A stretch of DNA of 64,000 nt from Actinocatenispora comari (GTDB lineage Bacteria; Actinomycetota; Actinomycetes; Mycobacteriales; Micromonosporaceae): assembly GCF_017312725.1 (NCBI RefSeq), contig NZ_BOPO01000151.1, positions 62,001 through 126,000 on the forward strand, given 5' to 3'. Shown piece by piece: positions 18,395-26,090 of this stretch. A program made the position numbers and the translations under genes. Under the pieces are notes generated by a model, which saw only the letters and a list, made by a program, of their open reading frames with translations, did not search any database and was not told where the DNA came from. How positions within the stretch are numbered: the first letter of the stretch is position 1; every line of letters begins with the position of its first letter.

Positions 18395-18436
18395 GCCCGG
18401 GACTTCTACTTGGCAGTGGCGAGTCCCGGGCCGTTT
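18395..18436 (+). terminator. Rho-independent terminator
   Basis: GCCCGGGACT (18395-18404) pairs perfectly with AGTCCCGGGC (18422-18431), followed by CGTTTTG. The short T-run gives direction on the plus strand. The transcript that ends here is not obvious. Confidence 0.7.
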
Positions 18437-18633
18437 TGTAACCTCACGACGAGGCGTAGGCCGCGTGCTGCTCGACGGCCCCCGCTCACCCCTAAGAGTA
18501 GCCTCCTCCGGGCCGCCGAGTGAATGTCGGTGCCGTCAATACAGATCAGCCCCACAATCGGGCCGGCTCGTACTGTAAAACGAGCGCCGAGTCGCGTGAA
18601 TGGGGTTCAAGAACCGAACGCGATAGGCTGAAA

Positions 18634-18649
18634 CCGAACACGTGTTCGA
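18634..18649. promoter_or_regulatory. LexA-box-like palindrome (third copy)
   Basis: CCGAACACGTGTTCGA matches the actinobacterial SOS consensus TCGAACnnnnGTTCGA at 11 of 12 fixed positions. The nearest plus-strand gene is the decayed frame starting at 18747, so it may be the leftover promoter of that gene. Confidence 0.45.
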
Positions 18650-18746
18650 TGAATTGGCGATCGTTCGGCTTCGACCGACACCGTACTGGCGCGGCGGGTA
18701 CCTGCGGCCGGCGGCCCGTACCGTGGTGGCGTGACGATCCGGGTTG

Positions 18747-18924
18747 ATGCCGCCGCGCATCCACCTGGCCCAGGCTGAGGTTGCGGTGGCGCTGGGCCGG
18801 ATGCAGGTGGAGCACGACCTCACGGACGTTGAGATGCTAAGGCGGTCGCCGAGTGGCAGACGGCAAGCTGCGGGCGATGCTGTCCAGTCTGCGTACCGAT
18901 CGGAGACGCGCACACAGCTTGTAG
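18747..18924 (+). pseudogene. Frame-disrupted remnant of a small helical protein
   Basis: Starting at ATG 18747 the text MPPRIHLAQAEVAVALGRMQ, then VEHDLTDVEML is natural. It continues convincingly only after frame changes, first as AVAEWQT and then as GKLRAMLSSLRTDRRRAHSL up to a TAG at 18922-18924. This fits a 55-60 residue actinomycete family of unknown function with two small indels. It sits 100 bp behind a LexA-like box. Confidence 0.35.
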
Positions 18925-19162
18925 AGGGCGATGTGCTCCTGGAGCTGTCGATCGTCACGTCATCGCACCCCTTCACGAGCTGACCTGCACCACGGCCTGA
19001 GCGCGAGCCCCAATACCGCGGTCCGTCGATAGCTCGGCTGGGCCTCTCGCCCTGGCATTGGCTGCAGCACCGTTGGGACACAACCGAATGAGCTGCCGAC
19101 GCCGGTATGTCGGCGCACCACGAGGCCGGCTCGCCTATGACAGCGGTAGGAGGTCCTGTCCG

Positions 19163-20077
19163 CTACGGCCGAACTGGCGCGGTAGCAGCGGCGGAGGGTG
19201 CTCGGTGTGCTGGTCGTTGGCTCAGGCTGGTGCTGTCGCGCCAAGGGAGATAGTCGAATTCGTCGATGACCTCCTGCACCTGGCTGAGCGCCTGGGCGCC
19301 ATGCCGGTGGTAGATCCGGCGGTCGAGGCCGTCGGGTCCTTGCTGGTCGGTTACCCAGCCGTCGGGCCCGGCGTCTTCGAGTTTGAGGCGGATCTGGTTC
19401 CAGCGGCCCCAGCGGCCTGACCACCAAGACTGGACCAGCTGCGTGGGTGCGATCTCGGCGATCTGGCCGCGCCCGTTAGGTAGCCACACGGTCTTGATCG
19501 CCGGCCGGCCCGAGCGGGGTGCGGCGTGGATGGTCAGTTCCCGGCGGGCCAGCCGGCCGCGGCCGTTCGGATAGATGCCGTGCCAGCGGGGCCTGGTGGC
19601 CGACAACCGCACCGCCGCCTCGGACCATTGATCCTTCAGGACCAGCAGCACGCAGTTGGCCTGCCTCACGCGGGTCTGCAGCCGCATGCGTATCCGCTGC
19701 GTCAGCGGCGCGGTTGGCCGGGTCACCACCATGCGCATCCCGTCGGCCAGGGCCGACACAACCGCCGCCCACCGCGGGCCAGGATCGGGTACCAGCACGG
19801 TGCGCTCGGCCGCCACCCCCAACTGCTGCGCGGCGACCACACCCCAGTGCGGGATCCCGACCACGGCGACCCATCCGCCGTGGTCGGTACCGGCCGCCGC
19901 GAGGCTCATCACCAACGACAGTGACCCGATGCCGCCGGTGATCGCTGTCGCCCGCTGCCGTGACAGCCCGCCGGGAAGCAGCGACCGCAGCGGCCCCGGC
20001 ACCGACAGGCCGCCCATGATCCCACGCTCGATCTGCCGGTCGTCGATGAGTTTGCGCAGCTCAGCGACGTCAGCCAT
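19163..20077 (-). CDS. imuA: ImuA-like (RecA-fold) SOS mutagenesis protein without ImuB
   Basis: 304 residues. The order LRSLLPGGLSRQRATAITGG, WVAVVGIPHWGVVAAQQLGV, TVLVPDPGPRWAAVVSALAD and RRELTIHA matches the actinobacterial ImuA' group, degenerate RecA relatives that work with the Y-family protein ImuB and DnaE2 in translesion synthesis. Neither imuB nor dnaE2 is present in the window; the DnaE at 27566 is the replicative type. A perfect LexA box ends 12 bases before the start codon, so DNA damage induction is likely. The C-terminal 60 residues may be divergent or variable. It may recruit chromosomal ImuB/DnaE2 or serve another role. Confidence 0.65.
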   Translation of the reverse strand: MADVAELRKLIDDRQIERGIMGGLSVPGPLRSLLPGGLSRQRATAITGGIGSLSLVMSLAAAGTDHGGWVAVVGIPHWGVVAAQQLGVAAERTVLVPDPGPRWAAVVSALADGMRMVVTRPTAPLTQRIRMRLQTRVRQANCVLLVLKDQWSEAAVRLSATRPRWHGIYPNGRGRLARRELTIHAAPRSGRPAIKTVWLPNGRGQIAEIAPTQLVQSWWSGRWGRWNQIRLKLEDAGPDGWVTDQQGPDGLDRRIYHRHGAQALSQVQEVIDEFDYLPWRDSTSLSQRPAHRAPSAAATAPVRP

Positions 20078-20088
20078 GACTCAGATCA

Positions 20089-20104
20089 TCGAACGTGTGT
20101 TCGA
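20089..20104. promoter_or_regulatory. LexA (SOS) box upstream of imuA
   Basis: TCGAACGTGTGTTCGA matches the actinobacterial SOS consensus TCGAACnnnnGTTCGA at all 12 fixed positions. It lies 12 bp upstream of the ImuA-like start on the minus strand. Confidence 0.85.
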
Positions 20105-20280
20105 GTTCGTCAACCTAGCCCGCCCGGACGAGTCGATCACATCGACGAGCCGTTGTCGGCGTTGTCCCGCTGGTGGGGGCCGCAGGCGTCGCACGATGCG
20201 GGGAGCCGGGAGTCTTCGACAGCTTCGCTCGGCTCGTGGGCGTGCTGTAGCGCTCGCGGGTGACGCGCTGGACGTGGACT

Positions 20281-20296
20281 TCGAACGTGTGTTCGT
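20281..20296. promoter_or_regulatory. LexA (SOS) box upstream of the small gene at 20305
   Basis: TCGAACGTGTGTTCGT differs from the perfect box at the last base only. It ends 9 bp before the ATG at 20305 and shares the GTGT centre with the box at 20089, suggesting that the divergent pair came from a duplicated promoter. Confidence 0.8.
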
Positions 20297-20304
20297 ATAG
20301 GTCA

Positions 20305-20652
20305 ATGGTGGGGACGTTGTGGCCGGACGGGGTGCCCTGGGATCGCGTGGTAGCACCACGGCGGCGGTGGATGCGGCGCGGCAGGCCCTGGGAGGCCGAG
20401 TTCATCAACCTCGACGAGCTGTCCGGCGAGGGTGGGCGTTGGCGGGTGAACTGGACCGGTCGCACTGCCCGTCGTGGTGATCTGGTGTACGAGGCGCTCG
20501 ACGAGGCGTTGGACACCGTCCAGTGGGTCATCGAGCAGGGCGGCGACTGGGTCGAGGTCGACCCGAGCGACGCGCGTCGGGTGATCGATGACTGCGAGTT
20601 GGGCCCCGAGGTGCGTGAGGAAGTGACCCCGCTGCCACGATCGGGGCCGTGA
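20305..20652 (+). CDS. SOS-controlled small protein of unknown function
   Basis: 115 residues from ATG 20305 (MVGTLWPDGVPWDRVV). I reject the upstream in-frame start at 20260 because the LexA box would then lie inside the gene. The protein has a Trp/Arg-rich start and an acidic C-terminal half (YEALDEALDTVQWVIEQGG, then DWVEVDPSDARRVIDD). No family recognised. The LexA box predicts induction by DNA damage together with the divergent ImuA-like gene. Confidence 0.6.
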   Translation: MVGTLWPDGVPWDRVVAPRRRWMRRGRPWEAEFINLDELSGEGGRWRVNWTGRTARRGDLVYEALDEALDTVQWVIEQGGDWVEVDPSDARRVIDDCELGPEVREEVTPLPRSGP

Positions 20653-20682
20653 TCGGCGGATGCGGGGGCCAGATCGCCGGCG

Positions 20683-20793
20683 CTCACCGATCAGCTGCAG
20701 CCCGAACCGGGCCGCTGCCTGCTCCAGATTGCTGCGCATCCATGCTGTGAACGTCTCGTCGGACGACTCGACGGGCAACACTGGGCGGGTCAC
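20683..20793 (-). pseudogene. N-terminal fragment of an actinomycete hypothetical protein
   Basis: The first 37 residues (MTRPVLPVESSDETFTAWMR, then SNLEQAAARFGLQLIGE) match a known pattern of small actinomycete proteins, usually found near mobile elements, that continue with a GWRLRSI-type motif. Here the sequence turns into unnatural Arg/Ser text right after that point and runs antisense to the SOS-controlled gene. It is therefore a truncated remnant. Confidence 0.4.
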
Positions 20794-20893
20794 GACAACG
20801 CCTGCCTATCGATCGGATGCCGCAGATGCGCCTGCGGCGTGGCCAGTCGGCGAGGACAGCTCGACGACTGCGCGCCGGCGTGGCGCGTGGGAG

Positions 20894-22108
20894 CTACGCG
20901 ACGTTGAGGTGCGCGGCGAGGGCGGCAAGTTGGTCGGACGGCCGGTTCGATCGGGTGAGTTGGTCGCGGACCACGGTGTGGCCCAAGGGGTGTAGCCGTA
21001 TCCATTCCGGGGCGAGCGTGCGGGCTTGGGCCAGTAGAGCGACGGCTTGGTCGCCGCGTCCGAGTTCGGAGCAGGCGTAGGCGACGTTGAGCCGGTATCG
21101 GGCTTCCCAGGTGCGGGGCAGTTGGCCGCCGATCGCGTCGGGTACTCGCTCGGCGGCAGTGATCGCGGTGTCCAGGTCGCCGGCTTCCGCGGCGTTGCAT
21201 GCTGCGTACATACCGACGACTCGTGGCCCGAACACGGCCCAGTGGTCGATGCCGTCGATGCCGTGGCGCGACGCGGCGGCGCGGGCGACTGATAGGTGAT
21301 CGGCGGCGCGTTCGGTGGCCCCTGCTCGGACTGCTGCGCAGGACGCGTTGATCATCAAGTTGCCGAAGGTGGCCATCTCGGCGCGTGAGCCGTGGGTGAA
21401 CGACGGCTCGGCGCGTTCGGCGGCGGAGACGGCGAGGGCTTCGCTGTCGTCGTAGCGGCCCTGCTTGAGCAGGATCCAGGAGCCGAAGATCGCGCCGGCG
21501 GCCACCGCCAGCGGAGAGGCTGCGCGTCTTCCGGCCGCGGCGGCACGTTCGACGGCGGTGAGTGCCAGGTCGGAGTGGCCGCGCATGACGGCGATGCCCG
21601 CGGCGGCGGAGAAGCAGTACGACAGCAGTCGCCACGCGTGGTCCGGATCGTTTTCGGCGTGCGCGGCGCGACGCGCATCTCCGATCAGGGTGGGTAACTG
21701 GTGCAGCACTGTGGTGAACTCGCCACGTTGGTAGCTGCTCCAGGCGGCGTCGACGCTTGTTGCGATCTGTTCGGTGGGCGTGGTCTCTTCTGGCTCGACC
21801 AGGGTGTCTCCCAGGAGATCATCGGTGCCCGTCAGCGCTCGACGAAGTTCCACCAGGTCGCTGCCGCCGGCCGTGTCGCCTGGTTCGGCCAGTAGGGCGG
21901 GAGGAGTGACCAGGCTGGGCAGAGCAACTCCGAGGGCGTTGGCCAGTCGTTGCAGGGTGGCCCACCGGGCGCCGGCCTTGCGGTGTTGTTCGAGCCCGGT
22001 GATCACTCCGACCGAGACGTTGGAGGCAGCGGCGAGTTGTTCTTGGGTGAGGCCCCGGGCGTGGCGGAGCCGGGCGAGGTTGTCGCCGATCGGTGATTCG
22101 GACGCCAT
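20894..22108 (-). CDS. XRE-family regulator with TPR-like repeats
   Basis: 404 residues. The N-terminal HTH (LARLRHARGLTQEQLAAASN, then VSVGVITGLEQ) is of the Cro/C1 type. The rest consists of helical repeats (YCFSAAAGIAVMRGHSDLAL, GSWILLKQGRYDDSEALAVS, ARYRLNVAYACSELGRGDQA) of the TPR kind. This is the layout of peptide- or metabolite-sensing transcription factors in actinomycetes. It is divergent from the sugar cassette starting at 22423 and a perfect palindrome lies between them, so it probably controls the cassette. Confidence 0.85.
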   Translation of the reverse strand: MASESPIGDNLARLRHARGLTQEQLAAASNVSVGVITGLEQHRKAGARWATLQRLANALGVALPSLVTPPALLAEPGDTAGGSDLVELRRALTGTDDLLGDTLVEPEETTPTEQIATSVDAAWSSYQRGEFTTVLHQLPTLIGDARRAAHAENDPDHAWRLLSYCFSAAAGIAVMRGHSDLALTAVERAAAAGRRAASPLAVAAGAIFGSWILLKQGRYDDSEALAVSAAERAEPSFTHGSRAEMATFGNLMINASCAAVRAGATERAADHLSVARAAASRHGIDGIDHWAVFGPRVVGMYAACNAAEAGDLDTAITAAERVPDAIGGQLPRTWEARYRLNVAYACSELGRGDQAVALLAQARTLAPEWIRLHPLGHTVVRDQLTRSNRPSDQLAALAAHLNVA

Positions 22109-22196
22109 CGGGTACTCCCTGCGGGTGAGACTTCCCTTTCACGGTACTGGTGTCTGCTACGCCCGTCATCTTCCACGTGCCCTCTACGGCGCTGCT

Positions 22197-22215
22197 CTAC
22201 CACGTTTCGTGGTAG
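22197..22215. promoter_or_regulatory. Palindrome between the XRE regulator and the sugar cassette
   Basis: CTACCACG (22197-22204) and CGTGGTAG (22208-22215) form a perfect 8-bp inverted repeat around TTT. It lies in the 314-bp divergent region and is the best candidate operator for the XRE regulator. Nothing else of note is seen in this gap. Confidence 0.45.
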
Positions 22216-22422
22216 TCGTCCTGCCTGGTCCGTGGCCGGTGTAACCGGGCTGAGTGCTTGCTCAGCCATCCGCTGCATGGCTGCGCTGTTCTGTGCCTTC
22301 CGTCTTCGTTTGTTCTGTCTGATGCTGATTGGGTCATCGGGGCACGTAACGGCCGCACCGGCGGCGAACGCCGGGCGCCGAGCGTCCCCAGCCCTCCACC
22401 AGCGCCGGACGGGGATCTGATC

Positions 22423-23436
22423 ATGGAGAAGGTACTGGTCACAGGCGGAGCCGGATTCATCGGATCGCACCTGGTGAAACGGTTGCTGCGCCAGGCCGAT
22501 GTCGGGGCGGTCACCGTGCTCGACGCGTTGACCTACGCCGGGCACATCGAGAATCTGGGCGAGGCGATGCTGCGCCCCGAACTGCAGTTCGTGCAGGGCA
22601 ACATCCTGGACACCAGCCTGGTGCGCGAGCTGATGGGACGGCACACCAGCGTGGTGCACTTGGCGGCCGAGTCGCACGTGGATCGCTCGTTCTTCCACGC
22701 CGGGGCGTTCTTGTCGACCAACGTGCTGGGCACCCACACGCTGCTGGACGCTGCGCGCCAAGCGCAGATTCGCAAGTTCGTGCACGTCTCGACCGACGAG
22801 GTGTACGGGTCACTGCCGACAAGCTCGGCCCGGGAGAGCGACCCGCTGCGGCCCAGTGTGCCGTATGCCGCGTCGAAGGCCGCGAGTGACCTGGTGGCCC
22901 TGTCGTACTTCCACACCTACGGCGTTCCGGTGTGCGTCACTCGCTCATCCAACAACTACGGACCGGGCCAACACCCGGAGAAGATCATCCCGAGGTTCGT
23001 CACCCGTCTGCTCAAGGGCGAGTCGGTCACGGTGCACGGGCGTGGCGAGCATGTGCGCAACTGGCTGCATGTCGACGACAACTGCCGTGGCATTGAGCTG
23101 GTGTGGCGCAACGGGGTTGCCGGCGAGATCTACAACATCGGCGGTGGCACAGATCTGACCAACCGGGACCTGACGGCGACGCTGCTGGAGCTGTGCGGGG
23201 CGGGCTGGGATCAGGTCGACTACGTGTCAGATCGGCGTGCCAACGATCTGCGGTACTCGATGGACTGGACCAAGGCCGCCCGCGAGCTCGGCTACCGGCC
23301 GCAGCGCCCGTTCGCCGACGGGCTGCGCGAAACGATCGACTGGTACCAGCGCAACACCGACCGGTGGGCGCCGCTGCTTCGCAACCCGGCGGCGGCGCTG
23401 CCGGAGGTTGTGCTGGCCGCGCAGGCAGGGCAGTGA
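22423..23436 (+). CDS. rfbB: dTDP-glucose 4,6-dehydratase-like SDR
   Basis: 337 residues from ATG 22423. Rossmann motif TGGAGFIGSHL (7-17), VVHLAAESHVDRSF, catalytic STDEVYGS and YAASK, then SNNYGPGQHPEKIIP and HGRGEHVRNWLHVDD all follow the RmlB pattern. The enzyme makes the 4-keto-6-deoxy sugar nucleotide that a DegT-type aminotransferase (24481) could convert to an aminosugar. No RmlA-type nucleotidyltransferase is in the cassette, so the nucleotide sugar must come from elsewhere. First gene of a four-gene coupled operon. Confidence 0.85.
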   Translation: MEKVLVTGGAGFIGSHLVKRLLRQADVGAVTVLDALTYAGHIENLGEAMLRPELQFVQGNILDTSLVRELMGRHTSVVHLAAESHVDRSFFHAGAFLSTNVLGTHTLLDAARQAQIRKFVHVSTDEVYGSLPTSSARESDPLRPSVPYAASKAASDLVALSYFHTYGVPVCVTRSSNNYGPGQHPEKIIPRFVTRLLKGESVTVHGRGEHVRNWLHVDDNCRGIELVWRNGVAGEIYNIGGGTDLTNRDLTATLLELCGAGWDQVDYVSDRRANDLRYSMDWTKAARELGYRPQRPFADGLRETIDWYQRNTDRWAPLLRNPAAALPEVVLAAQAGQ

Positions 23437-23437
23437 C

Positions 23438-24484
23438 ATGCCCGCCAGGTTGAGTCGCGGTCGCGCACCGCGTGTGCTGGTCACCGGTGTGGGCGGGGCG
23501 CCCGGCTTTGATCTGGCGCGTAGCCTCGCCCGGCTGGGCTGTCACGTGATCGCCGTGGATGCGGACCCTCTCGCCGCCGGCCTCCATCTCCCCGGGGTGA
23601 GCGCGCGGGTAGCGGCCCGGGCACACGACTCTGGCTATCCGCAGTCGATGCTGGCCATTTGCGATTCGCTGCGGCCCGACGTGCTGATGTCCACGGTGGA
23701 ACAGGAGCTGAACGCGCTGATCGCGATGCGTGCCCCACTTGCCGATCGCGGTGTCCAGACCTGGCTTCCAAGCCCCGCCGCAGTCGAGGCGTGCATCGAC
23801 AAGGCTGTGTTCGCGCGTGTACTGGCCCACGCCGGTGTGCCGAGCCCGGCGACATTCCTGCCTGAGCATCTCGACAAGGTTCCGCCGGGGCCGTTGGTAG
23901 TCAAGCCCCGATTCGGGCAAGGCGGCAAAGACGTGTATCGGTGCACGACCCGCAGACAGGCGCAGATGCTGTGCGAGCTGGTGGATCGACCGATCGTCCA
24001 ACCACGGCTGGTCGGATGGGAGTTCACCGCCGACTGTCTGGTTGACCACGACCACCGGGCCTCGGTGATCCTTCGGCGCCGGCTGCTGGTCAAAGGTGGC
24101 CTGTCGATGGTCTCAGAGACGTTCGACGACCGGGAGGTCGAGGCCCGGGTGATCGAAGCGCTGGCAGCAACCGGGATCGTCGGCGCATGTTGCGTGCAGG
24201 GGTTCTGCTGTCCTTCAGACACCAGCCAGCCGCGCGTGGTCATCACCGAAGCCAACGCCCGTGTGGCCGGCGGCTTCCCCCTGGCCGAAGCGGCCGGCGC
24301 CGACCTGGTCGGGCAAACGCTCAACGCGCACCTGGGCCGCCCCGTGGACCACGGCCGGTTGACCTACCAGCCGGGCGTCCGGCTGACCAAGTACGTCGAG
24401 ACGCTGACCTGCCGCACGTCCGAGCCCGCGCACCTCGACATGCGCAACATCCGTACCGCGCGACCGGGAGGAGGGGTCCAATGA
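23438..24484 (+). CDS. ATP-grasp ligase of the CPSase-like short type
   Basis: 348 residues from ATG 23438, one base after the dehydratase stop. The N-terminal pre-ATP-grasp domain starts with RVLVTGVGGAPGFDLARSLA. The ATP-grasp fold has LVVKPRFGQGGKDVYRC, the adenine strip IVQPRLVGWEFTADCLVD and the metal-binding end VVITEANARVAGGFPLA. Similar enzymes occur in polysaccharide and aminosugar clusters, where they are thought to attach an amino acid or carboxylate by amide formation. With an aminotransferase next door, acylation of a new sugar amine is a reasonable guess. The substrate is not readable. Confidence 0.75.
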   Translation: MPARLSRGRAPRVLVTGVGGAPGFDLARSLARLGCHVIAVDADPLAAGLHLPGVSARVAARAHDSGYPQSMLAICDSLRPDVLMSTVEQELNALIAMRAPLADRGVQTWLPSPAAVEACIDKAVFARVLAHAGVPSPATFLPEHLDKVPPGPLVVKPRFGQGGKDVYRCTTRRQAQMLCELVDRPIVQPRLVGWEFTADCLVDHDHRASVILRRRLLVKGGLSMVSETFDDREVEARVIEALAATGIVGACCVQGFCCPSDTSQPRVVITEANARVAGGFPLAEAAGADLVGQTLNAHLGRPVDHGRLTYQPGVRLTKYVETLTCRTSEPAHLDMRNIRTARPGGGVQ

Positions 24485-25629
24485 GTAAGCCCCACACACT
24501 GTCGGAGCCGGCATCGGTCAACGCGCGCCCGGATCTGACCGAGTCTGATTACGCTGCGGCGAGTGCTGCGCTGCGGGCGGGACAGTTCGGCCACGGCGCC
24601 GCGACCGACCAGTTCGAGCGGTCCGTCGCCGCCCACCTCGGCGTTGATGATGTCGTGGCCGTGTCGTCCGGCACCGCGGCACTGCAGATCGCGCTGACCG
24701 TGGCCGGCATCCACCGCGGCGACGAGGTGATCGTGCCGTCGATGACCTACTGCGCCAGCATCCACGCGATCCTGGCCGGCGGCGCCCGCCCCCGCTTCAT
24801 CGAGGTCGACCCGACCACCCTGTGCGTCACCGCCGAGACCGTGGTCGAGGCGCTCACGACACGCACCAGAGCGGTCATGCCAGTACTGTACGGGGGCCGG
24901 GCGGTCGATCTGGCCGCGATCCACCAGCTACTTGATGCTCGCGGTATCAGTGTGGTCGAAGACGCCGCCCACGCGTTCGGATCGTCAGTAGGCACCAGGT
25001 TGGTGGGAACCGCCGGGTTGCTGACCTGCTTCAGCTTCGGCCCGATCAAGAACCTGACCTGTATCGAGGGCGGCGCGATCGTGCCGCGCACCCCCAGCGA
25101 GGCCGCCGCGGCCCGGCGGCTACGGGCGCTGGGTATCGCCGCTTCGCAGGCCCACCGCATCGCGACCACCACCTACACCGTCGACAGCGCAGGACTGCGC
25201 GCCACGATGTCGGCCGTGCACGCGGCCGTCGGTTGCTCGCAGTTGGAACGCTTCGCGCGAAGTGCTGCGCACCGCCGGGAGCTCTGGCGTACCTACCGCG
25301 ATCAGCTCCACGGACTCGACGGCGTGAAACTAATCGACGTCGACGTCGAGAATTCCGTGCCATTCAACTGCGTCGTGCGCGTTCACCGCGGCGCGCGCGA
25401 TCGCCTCCACACCCGCATGCGTGACAACGGCATCGGAGTGGGTGTGCACTACCCGCCCAACCATCTGCAACCGGCATTTCGACGCTGGCATCGACCGCTC
25501 CCCGTGACCGAACGGGTTGGTCGGGAGATCTTGAGCCTCCCCTTCCACCCGGCGATGACCGCCCTCGACGTCGAGCACGTGGTGTGCCAGCTGCGCGGCG
25601 CGCTCGACAGCGAGGGGAGCACACGATGA
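24481..25629 (+). CDS. DegT/DnrJ/EryC1/StrS-family aminotransferase
   Basis: 382 residues from ATG 24481, overlapping the ATP-grasp stop (ATGA). Expected features: VSSGTAALQIAL (about 62-73), PSMTYCAS, VVEDAAHAFGS and the PLP lysine K190 in SFGPIKNLTCIEGG. The C-terminal GVGVHYPPNHLQPAFRRW is also typical. These enzymes aminate keto-sugars bound to nucleotides. Together with the dehydratase it could make a 4-amino- or 3-amino-deoxysugar. Confidence 0.88.
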   Translation: MSKPHTLSEPASVNARPDLTESDYAAASAALRAGQFGHGAATDQFERSVAAHLGVDDVVAVSSGTAALQIALTVAGIHRGDEVIVPSMTYCASIHAILAGGARPRFIEVDPTTLCVTAETVVEALTTRTRAVMPVLYGGRAVDLAAIHQLLDARGISVVEDAAHAFGSSVGTRLVGTAGLLTCFSFGPIKNLTCIEGGAIVPRTPSEAAAARRLRALGIAASQAHRIATTTYTVDSAGLRATMSAVHAAVGCSQLERFARSAAHRRELWRTYRDQLHGLDGVKLIDVDVENSVPFNCVVRVHRGARDRLHTRMRDNGIGVGVHYPPNHLQPAFRRWHRPLPVTERVGREILSLPFHPAMTALDVEHVVCQLRGALDSEGSTR

Positions 25630-26090
25630 CCCGGCCGCCGCAACTTCCAGACAGCGCCGTCCGGAGTCGACGGGTGCTGGTGGTGTGCCTCGGCAACCAC
25701 TGCCGATCCCCGCTGGCCGCAGCCGTTCTGGAAAGCGCCGGCTGCCCGGCGCGCTCCGCTGGTCTCGCCAGCAAGCATGTTGGCCGGACCGCCCACCCGG
25801 CCATGATCGCCGCCGCGGCCCGGCACGGCTACGACCTCCGCAGCCACCGGGGCGTGCAGGTCAGCACGTCGCTGCTCGACTGGGCCGACCTGATCCTCGC
25901 CATGGACCGGACGGTGCTAACGGCACTCCACCAGATACGTTCCTCCGGCGCCGGCCGACTGGATCTCTACCTTGGCGGGCACGATGTCCCTGACCCGTGG
26001 GGACAGCCCGAGGCCGCGTTCGAAGCGTGCGCCGAGCTAATTGTCGCCGGAGCGGCCAGGCATCTGGACCCGGCACCCAACTTCGGCTAG
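25626..26090 (+). CDS. Low-molecular-weight protein-tyrosine phosphatase
   Basis: 154 residues from ATG 25626, with ATGA overlap to the aminotransferase. The P-loop VCLGNHCRSPL carries nucleophile C21 and R27 (CX5R), and the general acid Asp is in the DVPDPWGQ segment. In bacteria such enzymes usually regulate tyrosine kinases that control polysaccharide export. No tyrosine kinase is in the window. Its stop overlaps the stop of the convergent MurG-like gene. Confidence 0.85.
   Translation: MTRPPQLPDSAVRSRRVLVVCLGNHCRSPLAAAVLESAGCPARSAGLASKHVGRTAHPAMIAAAARHGYDLRSHRGVQVSTSLLDWADLILAMDRTVLTALHQIRSSGAGRLDLYLGGHDVPDPWGQPEAAFEACAELIVAGAARHLDPAPNFG

Larger units (their letters stand above)
18257..18746. 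other. Gene-poor region
   Basis: No gene is supported. It contains a promoter-like TATAAA for the minus-strand small membrane protein, the terminator at 18395-18436 and a LexA-like palindrome at 18634-18649. Confidence 0.4.

Noticed and set aside
20302-20793. Full-length minus-strand gene here
   Set aside because: Only the first 37 residues look natural; the remainder is antisense to the SOS-controlled gene. Kept as an N-terminal fragment only.
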